This document shows positions 25,549 through 34,636 of a DNA stretch of 64,000 bases, one piece after another. Position numbers and translations under genes: made by a program. This DNA comes from an uncultured cyanobacterium. Lineage in GTDB: Bacteria > Cyanobacteriota > Cyanobacteriia > PCC-6307 > Cyanobiaceae. Numbering within the stretch: the first letter of the stretch is position 1; the number at the start of each line of letters is the position of its first letter. The stretch spans positions 1 through 64,000 of the forward strand of contig CAIZQU010000086.1 in assembly GCA_903935205.1 (NCBI GenBank), in the 5' to 3' direction. A model generated the notes under the pieces. That model did not search any database, had not been told where the DNA came from, and saw only the letters and a program-made list of their open reading frames with translations.

Positions 25549-26157
25549 ATGAAGCTCCGCTCGCTGGTCGGCCCCCTGGCCTTCGCTGCCGTCACACCGG
25601 TGCTGCTCGCCTCTGCGGCCCCTGCGGTGCAGCCGCCTCCGCCGGTGCCCGGGCCCGCCACGGCCCAGGCCAGCGGCACCAGGCCCGCCACCGTCTCCCC
25701 GGCGGCTCCGGCCACGGCCGGTTCCGCCGCCACCACCACGGCAGCACTGACCAATACTCGCGAAATCGTGCTGGAACTGGGCAAGCGCACCATCAGTCTG
25801 GTGGACGCCGGCAAGGTGCTGGGCCGCTGGCCGGTCGCCATCGGTGATCCCTCCACGCCAACCCCCACGGGTCGCTTCAGCATCCGCAACAAGGTGGTCA
25901 ACCCCCAGTACCAGAGCACCAAGAGCGGCAAGAACAATCCCACCATCGGACCTAACGGACCCCTGGGTGATCGCTGGATCGGCTTCCACACCACGACCCG
26001 CGACCAGTACGGCATCCATGGCACACCGGCGGCCTGGGCCTGGGCGGTCCACCAGGGGGCGGCCGTCACCCACGGCTGCGTCCGCATGCTTGGTCCCCAT
26101 GTCCGTGCCCTGTTCGATCAGGTCGATGTGGGCACCCCGGTGGTGGTGAAGCCCTGA
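25549..26157 (+). CDS. L,D-transpeptidase (YkuD family), exported
   Basis: A 202-residue periplasmic protein. It has a signal peptide ('LVGPLAFAAVTPVLLASAAPA'), minus one residue for brevity, then a Pro/Thr/Ala-rich linker to about residue 65. The YkuD catalytic domain runs from 70 to the end, with 'YGIHGTPAAWAWAVHQG' and the catalytic 'THGCVRM' (Cys177). Such enzymes form 3-3 cross-links in peptidoglycan or attach proteins to it. The start at 25549 gives the signal peptide directly. The gene is 59 bases after ppa. Confidence 0.93.
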   Translation: MKLRSLVGPLAFAAVTPVLLASAAPAVQPPPPVPGPATAQASGTRPATVSPAAPATAGSAATTTAALTNTREIVLELGKRTISLVDAGKVLGRWPVAIGDPSTPTPTGRFSIRNKVVNPQYQSTKSGKNNPTIGPNGPLGDRWIGFHTTTRDQYGIHGTPAAWAWAVHQGAAVTHGCVRMLGPHVRALFDQVDVGTPVVVKP

Positions 26158-26268
26158 CCCGACGAAGCCGAAGACATTCCGCAGATCAGCGCAGCACCCA
26201 TCCGTAGGGGGGGTATTTGCACCTAGGGTCACTGCAGCCCCTGGCGATGGCGATTGTTACCCTCCCCC

Positions 26269-26439
26269 ATGCAGCAGACAGCTCCCCACCGCAGCGTTGA
26301 CCCGCTGAACAGCTGCCTGAAATGGAGACAGGATGGTGAGCTCTCTGAGCTCGATCTCCATCGGATACTCGCGCTCCTTTCTCAGGTTGACCCCGTGGCT
26401 GAAGGCCTGATCTCTGGGCGCTCGGAAGCCCCGCGTTGA
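26269..26439 (+). CDS. Possible 56-residue hypothetical protein
   Basis: A short frame starting MQQTAPHRSVDPLNSCLKW and continuing 'DGELSELDLHRILALLSQV'. Composition is that of a soluble folded peptide rather than noise. It overlaps the 3' end of the convergent ClC gene by 58 bases, which weighs against it. No family is recognised. Confidence 0.35.
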   Translation: MQQTAPHRSVDPLNSCLKWRQDGELSELDLHRILALLSQVDPVAEGLISGRSEAPR

Positions 26440-28397
26440 AGCTGGCGAGCCAGCGCCACTGCCAGCCCATCACGGCTTGCCAGTCCCTCCAGTGCTGACA
26501 GGGGAAGTCCCGCAGCCGGCAGTTCGTTGGGCAGATAACCCCCCAGTCCATCGTCGACGCTGAACACGGGGACCTGGCGCAGGCCATTGGGGGTCAGCTG
26601 GTCCTCAAGCCTGTCGAGCTTGGCCGCTGAAGGCAGCCACACCAGCGCCCCGCGTCGGCAGTCCCCCAACCTGACCGAGTGCCGTGAACCGGCATTGGCG
26701 AGGGCTCGCTGCAGGTCCGGTAAGGTCACCAGGCCGATCACATCACCGCTGTCCTCCACCAGCAGGCAGTGGCCATGGGCCTCCACCAGCTTGGCAAGGG
26801 CTTCCACGGCTGAGCAGTCGGCCGGCAGCACCAGCGGCGCCTCCGGTTCGAAGGCCTCCTGCACCCCGATCCGGGCCAGACTGTGGCGGCGTGCCTCCTC
26901 AATCGGATCGGCGCCGAGCAAGCCGGCGTTGCCGAAGCCCTGCCACCGCTCCACCAGGGCAGCGCTCAGGCCGGCGGCCGCCATCAGGGGCAGCACGATC
27001 CGGATGTCGCGGGTCAGCTCGAACAACAGCAGCAGGGAGGTCAGCGGCGCCCTGGCACTGCCCGCCAACACCGCCGCCATGCCGACCATCGCGTAGGCCG
27101 GCGGCTGGGCCACCGGCAGATGCAGGCCCCCCTCCCCCAGCACCTGGCCATAGGCATTGCCGAGCACGGCACCGAGCACCAGGGCCGGAGCGAAGCCGCC
27201 CCCCACAAAACCGGTGGCGTTGCTCACGGTGGTGGCGAGCAGCTTGACGCCGATCAACAACACAAGTGTCAGCAGCGGAATGCCGCCGTCGCTGCCCAGC
27301 AGGGCCTCAATCGTGTCGTATCCCACCCCCAGGACCTGGGGAAAGAGCAGGGCCATGCCCCCCACCGCCGCACCCCCCAGGGCGGTGGCCAGCCCAGGGG
27401 GGAGCTGACGCACGATCGCCTGCACCCGCTCACCCCGGCCGGCGGCCATCAGCCGCACCAGCGCCCAGGACATCAGACTCGCCAGGAGCCCCAGGCCCAG
27501 GTACAGCGGTAACTCCAGGGGAGAGCGGACGTCGTAAGCGGGCAGCCGCAGGATCGGGTCGTCCCCGAGGCAGAGCTCGGTGACCAGGGCCGAGGCCACG
27601 GCCGCCACCAGCACCGCCCGCAGGCTGGGCCGACCGGGCATGCTGCTGAAGCTGCCCTCGAAAGCAAAGAACACCCCGGCGATCGGTGCCTTGAATCCCG
27701 CCGCCAGGCCCGCCGCCACCCCAGCTGCCACCAGGGCCTTCTGCGCTTCGGGGGGCAGGCCGCCGCGCTGGGCCACCCAGAGCCCCAGGTTGCCACCACT
27801 TTCGACGCTCGGCCCTTCCGGTCCCAGGGAGGCCCCGCTGCCCAGGCTCAGGGAGGCGGCCAGGATCCGCAACAGCGGCAACCGCGGCTCAGAGGCGAGG
27901 GCTCCGTCGGCCATGGCCATCAGGCTGGGCAGGCCGGCGCCGAGGTTTCCCCCCAGCCAGCGCAGCAGCCCCACTGCCAGCCCCCCCAGGGTGGGCACCA
28001 CCACCACGGGCCAGAGGGCCAGCCAGTCTGGGGCGGCTGCGACCGGATCCGGCAGAGGGGTGGGCGGCGGAGCGCTGGGTGGCAGGAAGCCGATACCGCT
28101 CAACCCGAGCTGGAGCAGGGCCTTCAGGGGTGTGCCGCTGTCGGGCTCGAGCGGCGGCAGATCGATCGGGGAGGCGGCGGGTAGCGGTGGGGTGCGGGCA
28201 ATCGCCAGCAGGCCTTCCACGAAGGGGCCAAACAGGAAATTGTTGATGAATCCCAGCAGCTCGTGAAAGCCAACGATCACCAGGCCGGTCAGCGAGCCCA
28301 CCAGGGCGGCCCAGGCCAGCAGGTTCCACTGAAAGGGCCGCGGCCTGGTCGGTGCTGGACCGGACGGCGGCTCCACCGCCGACGGGCCCGATGCCAT
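26382..28397 (-). CDS. ClC-type chloride channel/exchanger with C-terminal CBS domains
   Basis: A 671-residue membrane protein. The ClC selectivity motifs are visible: 'GSGASLGPEGPSVE' (GxxxP type, with the gating Glu), and 'GFVGGGFAPALVLGA' (GxFxP type). About ten or more hydrophobic segments lie between residues 25 and 500. From about 540 on, 'CSAVEALAKLVEAHGHCLLV' and 'DSGDVIGLVTLPDLQRAL' form CBS repeats that usually bind adenine nucleotides. The retained Glu suggests H+/Cl- exchange. The start at 28397 leaves a 4-base gap after hemC, so it is co-transcribed with it. Confidence 0.93.
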   Translation of the reverse strand: MASGPSAVEPPSGPAPTRPRPFQWNLLAWAALVGSLTGLVIVGFHELLGFINNFLFGPFVEGLLAIARTPPLPAASPIDLPPLEPDSGTPLKALLQLGLSGIGFLPPSAPPPTPLPDPVAAAPDWLALWPVVVVPTLGGLAVGLLRWLGGNLGAGLPSLMAMADGALASEPRLPLLRILAASLSLGSGASLGPEGPSVESGGNLGLWVAQRGGLPPEAQKALVAAGVAAGLAAGFKAPIAGVFFAFEGSFSSMPGRPSLRAVLVAAVASALVTELCLGDDPILRLPAYDVRSPLELPLYLGLGLLASLMSWALVRLMAAGRGERVQAIVRQLPPGLATALGGAAVGGMALLFPQVLGVGYDTIEALLGSDGGIPLLTLVLLIGVKLLATTVSNATGFVGGGFAPALVLGAVLGNAYGQVLGEGGLHLPVAQPPAYAMVGMAAVLAGSARAPLTSLLLLFELTRDIRIVLPLMAAAGLSAALVERWQGFGNAGLLGADPIEEARRHSLARIGVQEAFEPEAPLVLPADCSAVEALAKLVEAHGHCLLVEDSGDVIGLVTLPDLQRALANAGSRHSVRLGDCRRGALVWLPSAAKLDRLEDQLTPNGLRQVPVFSVDDGLGGYLPNELPAAGLPLSALEGLASRDGLAVALARQLQRGASERPEIRPSATGST

Positions 28398-28401
28398 GGC
28401 C

Positions 28402-29379
28402 TCAGGCCTCGGGGCGGACGCTGGCAAAGATTTCCTCCAGAATGGCGCCCGCTCCCTGCTCCCGCAGCCGCAGGGCCAGGGCTTCGCCGATCGCCTCCGG
28501 ATCCCCGGCATCGCCGGTCACGCTGTCGCGGATCAGGCGCTGGCCATCGAGGCTGGCCACCATTCCGGTGAGCACCAGGTCACCGCTGTTGTCAGGACCG
28601 GTGAAGCGGCTGTTGACCCCGATCGGCACCTGGCACCCCCCCTCCAGCTGGCGCAGGAAGGCCCGCTCGGCCCGGCAGCGCAGAGCCGTGGGCCGGTGCT
28701 CGAGCACGGCGATCCGCTCCAGCACGGCGGTGTCGCCTTCCCGGCACTCGATACCCAGGGCACCCTGGCCCACCGCGTGCAGAGAGATGGCTGGATCGAT
28801 CAGCTCGTGGATGCGATCGCCAAGGCCGAGGCGCTGCAGGCCGGCGGCGGCGAGGATCAGACAGTCGAATTCACCGGAATCGAGTTTCTCGAGGCGGGTG
28901 ATCACGTTGCCGCGCACATCCTTGAAGCTGAGCTGGGGGTAGTGATGGCGCAGCTGGGCCAGACGGCGCAGGGAGCTGGTGCCCACCACGGAGCCCTCCG
29001 GCAGGGTGGCCAGGCTGCGGTCGCGATGGCGCTCGTGCACCACCAGGGCATCGGCGGGATCCTCCCGCTCGGTGATGCAACCCAGGATCAGGCCCTCAGG
29101 CAGGTTGGTGGGCAGGTCTTTGAGGCTGTGAACCGCGATGTCGGCGCGATCGACCAGCATCTGGGCCTCCAGCTCCTTGGTGAACAGGCCCTTGTCGCCG
29201 ATCTTGGCCAGGGCCACATCCAGGATTTTGTCGCCTTGGGTGGCCATCGCCTCGATGCTGATCTCCAGCCCGGGGTGGGCCTGGGTCAGGGCATCCCGCA
29301 CCCAGTGGGTCTGGACCATCGCCAGTTGGCTGCGGCGCGAGGCGATGCGAAGGGTGGCCTGGGCGGTGGGGCTGGTCAT
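28402..29379 (-). CDS. hemC: Hydroxymethylbilane synthase (porphobilinogen deaminase)
   Basis: A 325-residue enzyme that joins four porphobilinogens into hydroxymethylbilane for chlorophyll, haem, bilin and cobalamin synthesis. '[19 protein letters not shown]', '[16 protein letters not shown]', '[14 protein letters not shown]' and '[11 protein letters not shown]' are diagnostic; the Cys in the last one carries the dipyrromethane cofactor. Length is normal. The ATG at 29379 gives the standard N-terminus. It sits between DUF1824 and the ClC gene on the minus strand. Confidence 0.97.
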   Translation of the reverse strand: MTSPTAQATLRIASRRSQLAMVQTHWVRDALTQAHPGLEISIEAMATQGDKILDVALAKIGDKGLFTKELEAQMLVDRADIAVHSLKDLPTNLPEGLILGCITEREDPADALVVHERHRDRSLATLPEGSVVGTSSLRRLAQLRHHYPQLSFKDVRGNVITRLEKLDSGEFDCLILAAAGLQRLGLGDRIHELIDPAISLHAVGQGALGIECREGDTAVLERIAVLEHRPTALRCRAERAFLRQLEGGCQVPIGVNSRFTGPDNSGDLVLTGMVASLDGQRLIRDSVTGDAGDPEAIGEALALRLREQGAGAILEEIFASVRPEA

Positions 29380-29573
29380 CGGGGCCCTGCAGAAAGCGGA
29401 CGATGCCGCCGGATCACAGCCAACCAGCCTACGGACCCGCTGGGGTGGGAGGCCGGTGGCGACCGCTGGACCGTGATCAGCTGATGGGATTGGTCGTCCC
29501 AACCCTGCGCGCTGCGGCGCTGCAGGCACCGGCGGCGGGTTCGGCCCCGGAGCGCCGGGTACGGCCTTTGTCG

Positions 29574-29981
29574 TCAGAGCAGATCGAGGGGCAGGGGGCC
29601 CCAGGTCTGTCCCAGCTCCGGCTGGTCGGGATGCTGACCGCTGATCAGGACTCCCTCCCCCAGCCCCTCCTCATGGCGCAGCCAGCAGCTGCCGTTGGCC
29701 TGATGGCCCTTCAGGTACACCGGTCCTTCGATCGGCCCGTCGCTGTCCGCGCTCCGGGGATCGCTCAGCAGCAGGGGCTCCCATCCGAAGGCACGCTCCC
29801 AGCGCCTCAGGGCCGCCAGCGCCTGGTCCGCCGAAGGTGCCATCACGCCGATCGTGAACCAGGGGCAGGTCGCCATCGCGGTGGTCAGCTCGTCCCGCAG
29901 GTACTGGCGCTGTTCTGCCGTCAGGTTGGGGGCGGTGCGCAGACCGCGCAGGTCCGCCAGGGTCTGGATGGGCTCTGCCAT
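29574..29981 (-). CDS. DUF1824 family protein
   Basis: A 135-residue soluble protein of a family found in cyanobacteria and plastids. Recognisable stretches are '[18 protein letters not shown]', '[17 protein letters not shown]' and '[19 protein letters not shown]'. Function is unknown. It lies 53 bases downstream of the PAP2 gene and 194 bases upstream of hemC on the same strand. Confidence 0.88.
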   Translation of the reverse strand: MAEPIQTLADLRGLRTAPNLTAEQRQYLRDELTTAMATCPWFTIGVMAPSADQALAALRRWERAFGWEPLLLSDPRSADSDGPIEGPVYLKGHQANGSCWLRHEEGLGEGVLISGQHPDQPELGQTWGPLPLDLL

Positions 29982-30034
29982 GGGGATCGGGGGCAAGGTG
30001 ATGGGAGCTTGGGGGCTGGTCGCTGGGATTGGAT

Positions 30035-30673
30035 TCAGGCGGGTGGCGCCGAACGGGCGCTGCGCCAGTAGGCCAGGCAGATCGTCAGCCAGGCCCCGCC
30101 CACGGCACCGCCGGCCAGCAGATCCGAGGGCCAGTGAGCACGGGCCGCCAGGGTGCTGAGCCAGACCAGGGCGATCCAGCTGAGGGCACCGATGCTGAGG
30201 GGAAGTCGCAGGCGTGGGTGGTGGTAAGCCAGGATCGCGACCATCGCCAGATAAAAGGCGATCGAGCCGGCGGCGTGGCCGCTGGGGAAGCTGCGGCCAT
30301 CGACTGCGATCAGCTTTTCGTGGGGCCGGGAGCGGTCGAACAGCGGTTTGAGCCAGATGTCCACGATCGCCAGGATGCCGGCGGTGGAGCAGACCAGCAG
30401 GCCGAGGTCGTGCCACCAGCGCTTGCGCACCAGATGGAACAGGGCCAGGGCCACCAGGCTGGCGGTGAAGCCCACGCCGCTCATCCGATAGATCTGCAGC
30501 AGGGTGGATCGCAGGGCGCCCGGCAGGTTGGTGCCCAGCCAGGTCAGCAGCTGCTCGTCGAAGGGAGGAGGCTCCTTGCCATTGACCAGGCTGGCCAGCT
30601 TCAGCACCAGAACGGTGGCTGCTACCACCACCAACCAGTCGCGGGGACGGAGGGGTGGGCGGAGCGGAATCAT
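30035..30673 (-). CDS. PAP2 superfamily membrane phosphatase
   Basis: A 212-residue protein with about five or six membrane segments. The three acid-phosphatase motifs are present in order: 'KPLFDRSRP' (KxxxxxxRP), 'RSFPSGHAAGS' (PSGH) and 'TLAARAHWPSDLL' (SRxxxxxHxxxD type). Enzymes of this kind release phosphate from polyprenyl-pyrophosphate or phosphatidic acid. It overlaps the GT39 gene by four bases (ATGA), so the two are translationally coupled; recycling of the lipid carrier used by that transferase is a reasonable inference. Confidence 0.93.
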   Translation of the reverse strand: MIPLRPPLRPRDWLVVVAATVLVLKLASLVNGKEPPPFDEQLLTWLGTNLPGALRSTLLQIYRMSGVGFTASLVALALFHLVRKRWWHDLGLLVCSTAGILAIVDIWLKPLFDRSRPHEKLIAVDGRSFPSGHAAGSIAFYLAMVAILAYHHPRLRLPLSIGALSWIALVWLSTLAARAHWPSDLLAGGAVGGAWLTICLAYWRSARSAPPA

Positions 30674-32523
30674 CGGGGCCTGGGGATGGATGACAGGGAC
30701 ACGCGCCAGAGTTCCTGCTGATCGTGCCGTGCCAGACGGGTGATGGCGGGGGCGGGAAGTTCCAGCGCTTCCAGGTCGGTTCGATCACCGACCAACCGCA
30801 CGGACACGGTACCGGGGGCCAGGCCAAGGCTGGCCGGGTCCCGCCGCTGCTGCTTGGCCAGGGAGCGGCGGTTGGCCACGAAGCTGGCCGTTTGCCCGGT
30901 GTAGAAGACCATGCTGTAACGCCGCGTGCCCACCACCCAGAGCGGCTCGCTGGGGCGGGCCAGGCGGCGGGCCTCGGTGGCGATCCGGCGCAGCGGCAGC
31001 TGCCGTTCCCGATCGAGCAGCGGGGCCAGGGGGGCGATCACCAGGGCCAGGATCGCCAGGAATCCCGCCAGGTTGGGCGCCCAGAGCCAGCGGCGGCCGG
31101 ATGGAACGCGGGCCAGCAGCACCGCCATCGCCAGGGCTGTGATCCCGAGCAGCAGGGCAAGGCTGAGGGGGAGTCCGGAGCGCGCCAGGGCCTCAGCAAA
31201 GCCGGGGTGGGCGGGATCGGTGGCCGCCCAGCGGGGGGCCAGCCCGGCGGCGATCGCCATCAGGGCCAGCAGAGCGGCGGCAAACCAGCCGCTGCCGCTC
31301 TCCAACCATCCCTTGCCAGCGCCCATTGGGCCGCGGGCGATGGCTTGCCGGTCCTCGGCTTCGTCACCAGCCATCGGCTGCCAGTACAGGGCGATGGCCA
31401 TGGCCGCGGCGGGCACCGCCGGCAGGATGTAGCCGGGCAATTTGGTGGCGGCTGCCGAGAAGAAAGCCACCACCAGCACCAGCCAGAGCAGGAAGAAGAG
31501 CGGCAGTGTCGCCACGGGCTCAGCCCGGCGCCAGCGGCTGAGCTTCCAGGGGCGGAGGCGCGCGATGGCGGCGGGTAGAAACACGGACCAGGGAAGCAGC
31601 AGCAGCGCCACCCAGGGCAGGTAAAACCAGGGCGGACCGGGGTGGTCGTAGAGGACGTTGGTGAACCGCTGCAGATTGCTGAACCCGAGAAAGCCACCCA
31701 GGAAGGCCTCGCCATGGCGCTGGGCCGCAGCGCTGTACCAGGGCAGCACCACCCCGAGGAACAGTCCGGCCATCGCCAGCAGGGAACGGGGCCGCCACCA
31801 TCGCTGCCACGACCCTGTCAGGGCCAGATGGACGAACACCACCAGGCCGGGCAGCAGCAGCCCCACGGGACCCTTGGCCAGCACGGCAATGCCAGCGAAC
31901 AGGGCCATGGCTATGCGCCCGATCCGGGCCTGGAGGCCAGCCGCCGGGGCGGAGTGGGCGAGCAGGAAGCCATAGAGCGCCAGGGTGATGGCGCTGGCCA
32001 GAAACATGTCGGTGGTGGAACTGCGCCCCCAGCCGATCCAGCCCGGTGTGGTGGCCATGATGCCGGCGGCCACGGCGGCCCGGAGCCAGCGTCGCCCCGT
32101 CGCCTCGGCGGCCGGGGCCAGCTGCCAGAGGAGCAGGAAGCTGGCCACCACCACGGTGCTGGCGGCCAATGCCACGGGCAGGCGGGCGGCCCATTCCGAC
32201 ACGCCGAACAGGCGGAAGCTGAGGGCCACCATCCAGTAGCCCCAGACCGGGTAATCGAAGAACAGCTGGCCGTTCCACCAGGGGGTGACCCAATCGTTGC
32301 GCAGCAGCATCTGATGCCCCACCTCGACGAACAGGGCCTCGGTCTTGTCCATCAGGCCGAGGGCACCCAGTCGGTTGAAGAATGCCAACCAGCAGATCAG
32401 GGCGAGCCAGAGGCCACTGAGCAGCCCGAGCCGGCCATCTGCGGGGACGTTTGCTGCCGGGCCGCTCCTGGTGGTGGAGGGGGCGCGTTCAGAGCGATGC
32501 AATAGCAGGGGTGTCCTCAGCAC
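30670..32523 (-). CDS. Polyprenyl-phosphate-sugar glycosyltransferase (GT39/ArnT-like)
   Basis: A 617-residue integral membrane protein. 'MDKTEALFVEVGHQMLLRND' corresponds to the first periplasmic loop with the acidic catalytic residues of GT39/GT83 enzymes, followed by 'WVTPWWNGQLFFDYPVWGYW'. Around twelve hydrophobic helices follow, and a soluble periplasmic C-terminal domain (from about residue 500: 'LWVVGTRRYSMVFYTGQTA'). Such enzymes move a sugar from a polyprenyl carrier to lipid A, protein or a glycan. A GTG start is used. It heads an operon with PAP2. Confidence 0.88.
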   Translation of the reverse strand: MLRTPLLLHRSERAPSTTRSGPAANVPADGRLGLLSGLWLALICWLAFFNRLGALGLMDKTEALFVEVGHQMLLRNDWVTPWWNGQLFFDYPVWGYWMVALSFRLFGVSEWAARLPVALAASTVVVASFLLLWQLAPAAEATGRRWLRAAVAAGIMATTPGWIGWGRSSTTDMFLASAITLALYGFLLAHSAPAAGLQARIGRIAMALFAGIAVLAKGPVGLLLPGLVVFVHLALTGSWQRWWRPRSLLAMAGLFLGVVLPWYSAAAQRHGEAFLGGFLGFSNLQRFTNVLYDHPGPPWFYLPWVALLLLPWSVFLPAAIARLRPWKLSRWRRAEPVATLPLFFLLWLVLVVAFFSAAATKLPGYILPAVPAAAMAIALYWQPMAGDEAEDRQAIARGPMGAGKGWLESGSGWFAAALLALMAIAAGLAPRWAATDPAHPGFAEALARSGLPLSLALLLGITALAMAVLLARVPSGRRWLWAPNLAGFLAILALVIAPLAPLLDRERQLPLRRIATEARRLARPSEPLWVVGTRRYSMVFYTGQTASFVANRRSLAKQQRRDPASLGLAPGTVSVRLVGDRTDLEALELPAPAITRLARHDQQELWRVSLSSIPRPR

Positions 32524-32751
32524 AGCATTTCTGAATCTAAACCTGATGCCGTGTTCCTGATCGAAGCCCCGCTTCTGGCTGGCGCCGCCCAGGGGCTTGG
32601 CCAGGGGGCCTTGCTGTGGGGCGGCTCCTGTGACCAGCTCCTACTGAAGAAGGCCTGACCGATTGCGGTGCCATGGATGGGAGCGATTTTGGGCGTTGGC
32701 ATGCCTGCGAATCGGGCCCCATGCCCCCACAAGCTGCTCAGGGTTTTACCC

Positions 32752-33060
32752 ATGTAACGACGCGAGTAATTGATCAGCACTTGTTTGAGGATTTCTCCCT
32801 GCCTTTTGGCGGATCACTTCCAGGTGACAACCGCTGGATCACGCTGGCCGCGTTGATCGCAGGGGATGAACGGGACGATGACTGTGCAACGACTGTGCAA
32901 CCCAGTTCTGCCAGGGGTTTGCTGCTCCGGTGAGGCCTTTGCGCCTGGCGCAGGGGCCTTTGATCATCAAGGCGCCCATGGGACTCACGGAGGAAGAACT
33001 TGTTGGGCTGATGCAAGACAATCCATGTCGGCAATCCTTCATCGCCCCTGTAACCAATGC
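32752..33060 (+). pseudogene. IS5/DUF772-type transposase remnant
   Basis: The decayed start reads ATG, a stop in place of Tyr, then R-R-E (32752 onward). After a shift the next frame gives 'HLFEDFSLPFGGSLPGDNRW' and 'ITLAALI'. After further shifts it gives 'LAQGPLIIKAPMGLTEEEL', then 'MQDNPCRQSFIA'. This is the conserved N-terminal region of IS5-like transposases that carry a DUF772 domain. The catalytic DDE part is missing. Neither inverted repeat can be assigned. It lies between two surface-glycan genes. Confidence 0.75.
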
Positions 33061-33469
33061 ACGGTCTGCAGATGTTCTGCGGCGCTGGTGATCGCCTGCG
33101 CCGTACCGCCTGCGTCAGGTGATCAGCCGAGATCGGCCCCGGCCATTGGGTGGCTGGGGAGCGAGCGGAGCGATGGACACAAGCAATGCCAGTGTTGCAG
33201 CCGTGATGTGCAAGGGGTTGGACCGGGAGGATGGCCTTAGCCTGAGCATCTGGCCAGGCTGAGGCCATGGTCTGGATCTCTGGTCAAAGATGCTGGTGGG
33301 TGGCGGGAGAGGCTTGGTCGATTGGCGATGGGCCACCTCGAAGAATCACGCTTTCTCTGTCCACTAGGCTGGCACCGCGCCCACTAGGCCATGATTCATG
33401 ATTCATGAGTCATGACTTGTGAATCACAGACTCACCTGAGCTGGCGGGAATTGGAATTTTTCAAGTACC
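33061..33469. other. Intergenic stretch, no supported gene
   Basis: About 410 bases downstream of the transposase remnant. A run of overlapping 'catgattcatgattcatga' type repeats lies at about 33390-33413. Nothing else is recognisable; frames on the minus strand (e.g. 32774-33268) are antisense to the transposase remnant. Confidence 0.4.
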
Positions 33470-34567
33470 CTAAGGAGTATTCCAGACAAAACGAGATGAA
33501 GCTGCGTATTTCCAGACGAAATCAACGGCGATGCCGGCAAACATGGCCAGCAGGGCTTCGCTTCTGAAGCTGCGATAAAACGCCGAGGATATTCCCACAT
33601 TTGCCATCATCCCCAAAGAGGTCACAAGCAGGAAGCGGATCAGGCCGAAGAACAGGGGTGCACCCCTCAGCTGCTGAGCTCGAAAGGTGAGGCTGTTGTT
33701 GATCAGAAAATTGGAAGTCGCAGCTCCAACTACGGCCATGCTTTGGGCTTGCTCAAATGTGAACCCCAATAATCTGTGGCCTAGCCCATATAGCATCAGG
33801 TGGGTCATGATGCCGGTGGCGCCGACCAAGGCAAAGCTGATCGCCCGCCTCGGCACGCTGCGCAGGAGCAGGGTGTGGAGGATGGAGATGCCAAGATCCC
33901 AGACGACGGCAAGATTCAGCTTGGATTCTCCGCTGATCCGTGGTTGAAAAGCCAAGGGGATCTCACCGACGCGCAGTTGCCCGTGACTGAGGGCCAGTAA
34001 TTCGTAGAGAAACTTGAATCCACTGACATCAATCTGACGCACATAGGCCATCGCCCGTTCTGGTCTGAGCGCAAAGAAACCGCTCATGTAGTCGGTGAGC
34101 TGGCGATAGCGCGGCAGGCTGAAGCGCGCCAGGGCGTTGGCCAGATTGGAATTGCGTTGCCGTGCGGGGCTGAGCCCCAGGATCTCAGCATCAGGATGGA
34201 AGCGGCTGCCGATCAACAGATCGAGGTCGCTGGCCAGGAGGGTGGCCACGGTTCGGGCGACGGCACTGGGGTCATGTTGGCCATCGCAGTCCATGACCAT
34301 GATCAGATCACCGGTGGCATCGAGAATTCCCTCCTTGATGGCACTGGAAAGCCCGAAGCGGCCTACCCTGCGAATCAGGCGGATGCAGGGATATTGATGG
34401 GACAGGCGAAGAATGGCCTCCGCTGTCCCATCGGCTGAATCGTCATCAATAAATAGAATTTCAAGCGAATAGTCCTGGCCCAGGGGTAAAAGCTGGCTGA
34501 CGATGGGCTCGATATTGGCGCACTCATTAAATGTGGGCAGGACAATGGATAGGCGCGTCTGATGCAC
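33470..34567 (-). CDS. Dolichol-phosphate-mannose-synthase-like transferase fused to GtrA domain
   Basis: A 365-residue two-domain protein. Residues 1-230 are a GT2 domain of the Dpm1 type ('RLSIVLPTFNECANIEPIV', 'ILFIDDDSADGTAE', 'IMVMDCDGQHDP', 'DYMSGFFALRPE'), which loads a sugar from a nucleotide onto a polyprenyl phosphate. Residues 240-365 have four membrane helices of the GtrA family ('FALVGATGIMTHLMLYGLG', 'SNFLINNSLTFRA', 'FVWKYAASSRFVW'), thought to help flip or anchor the product. A GTG start is used. Its product would feed the GT39 enzyme nearby. Moderate GC. Confidence 0.93.
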   Translation of the reverse strand: MHQTRLSIVLPTFNECANIEPIVSQLLPLGQDYSLEILFIDDDSADGTAEAILRLSHQYPCIRLIRRVGRFGLSSAIKEGILDATGDLIMVMDCDGQHDPSAVARTVATLLASDLDLLIGSRFHPDAEILGLSPARQRNSNLANALARFSLPRYRQLTDYMSGFFALRPERAMAYVRQIDVSGFKFLYELLALSHGQLRVGEIPLAFQPRISGESKLNLAVVWDLGISILHTLLLRSVPRRAISFALVGATGIMTHLMLYGLGHRLLGFTFEQAQSMAVVGAATSNFLINNSLTFRAQQLRGAPLFFGLIRFLLVTSLGMMANVGISSAFYRSFRSEALLAMFAGIAVDFVWKYAASSRFVWNTP

Positions 34568-34636
34568 AGCGAGAAGAATTGCCTGGGACTGATTCGCCTG
34601 GAACTAAAGTGAAGCCAGGCAGCGTTTGACTACTGA

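Noticed and set aside
32774-33268. 164-codon minus-strand frame
   Set aside because: It is antisense to the IS5-type transposase remnant and has no protein-like features.
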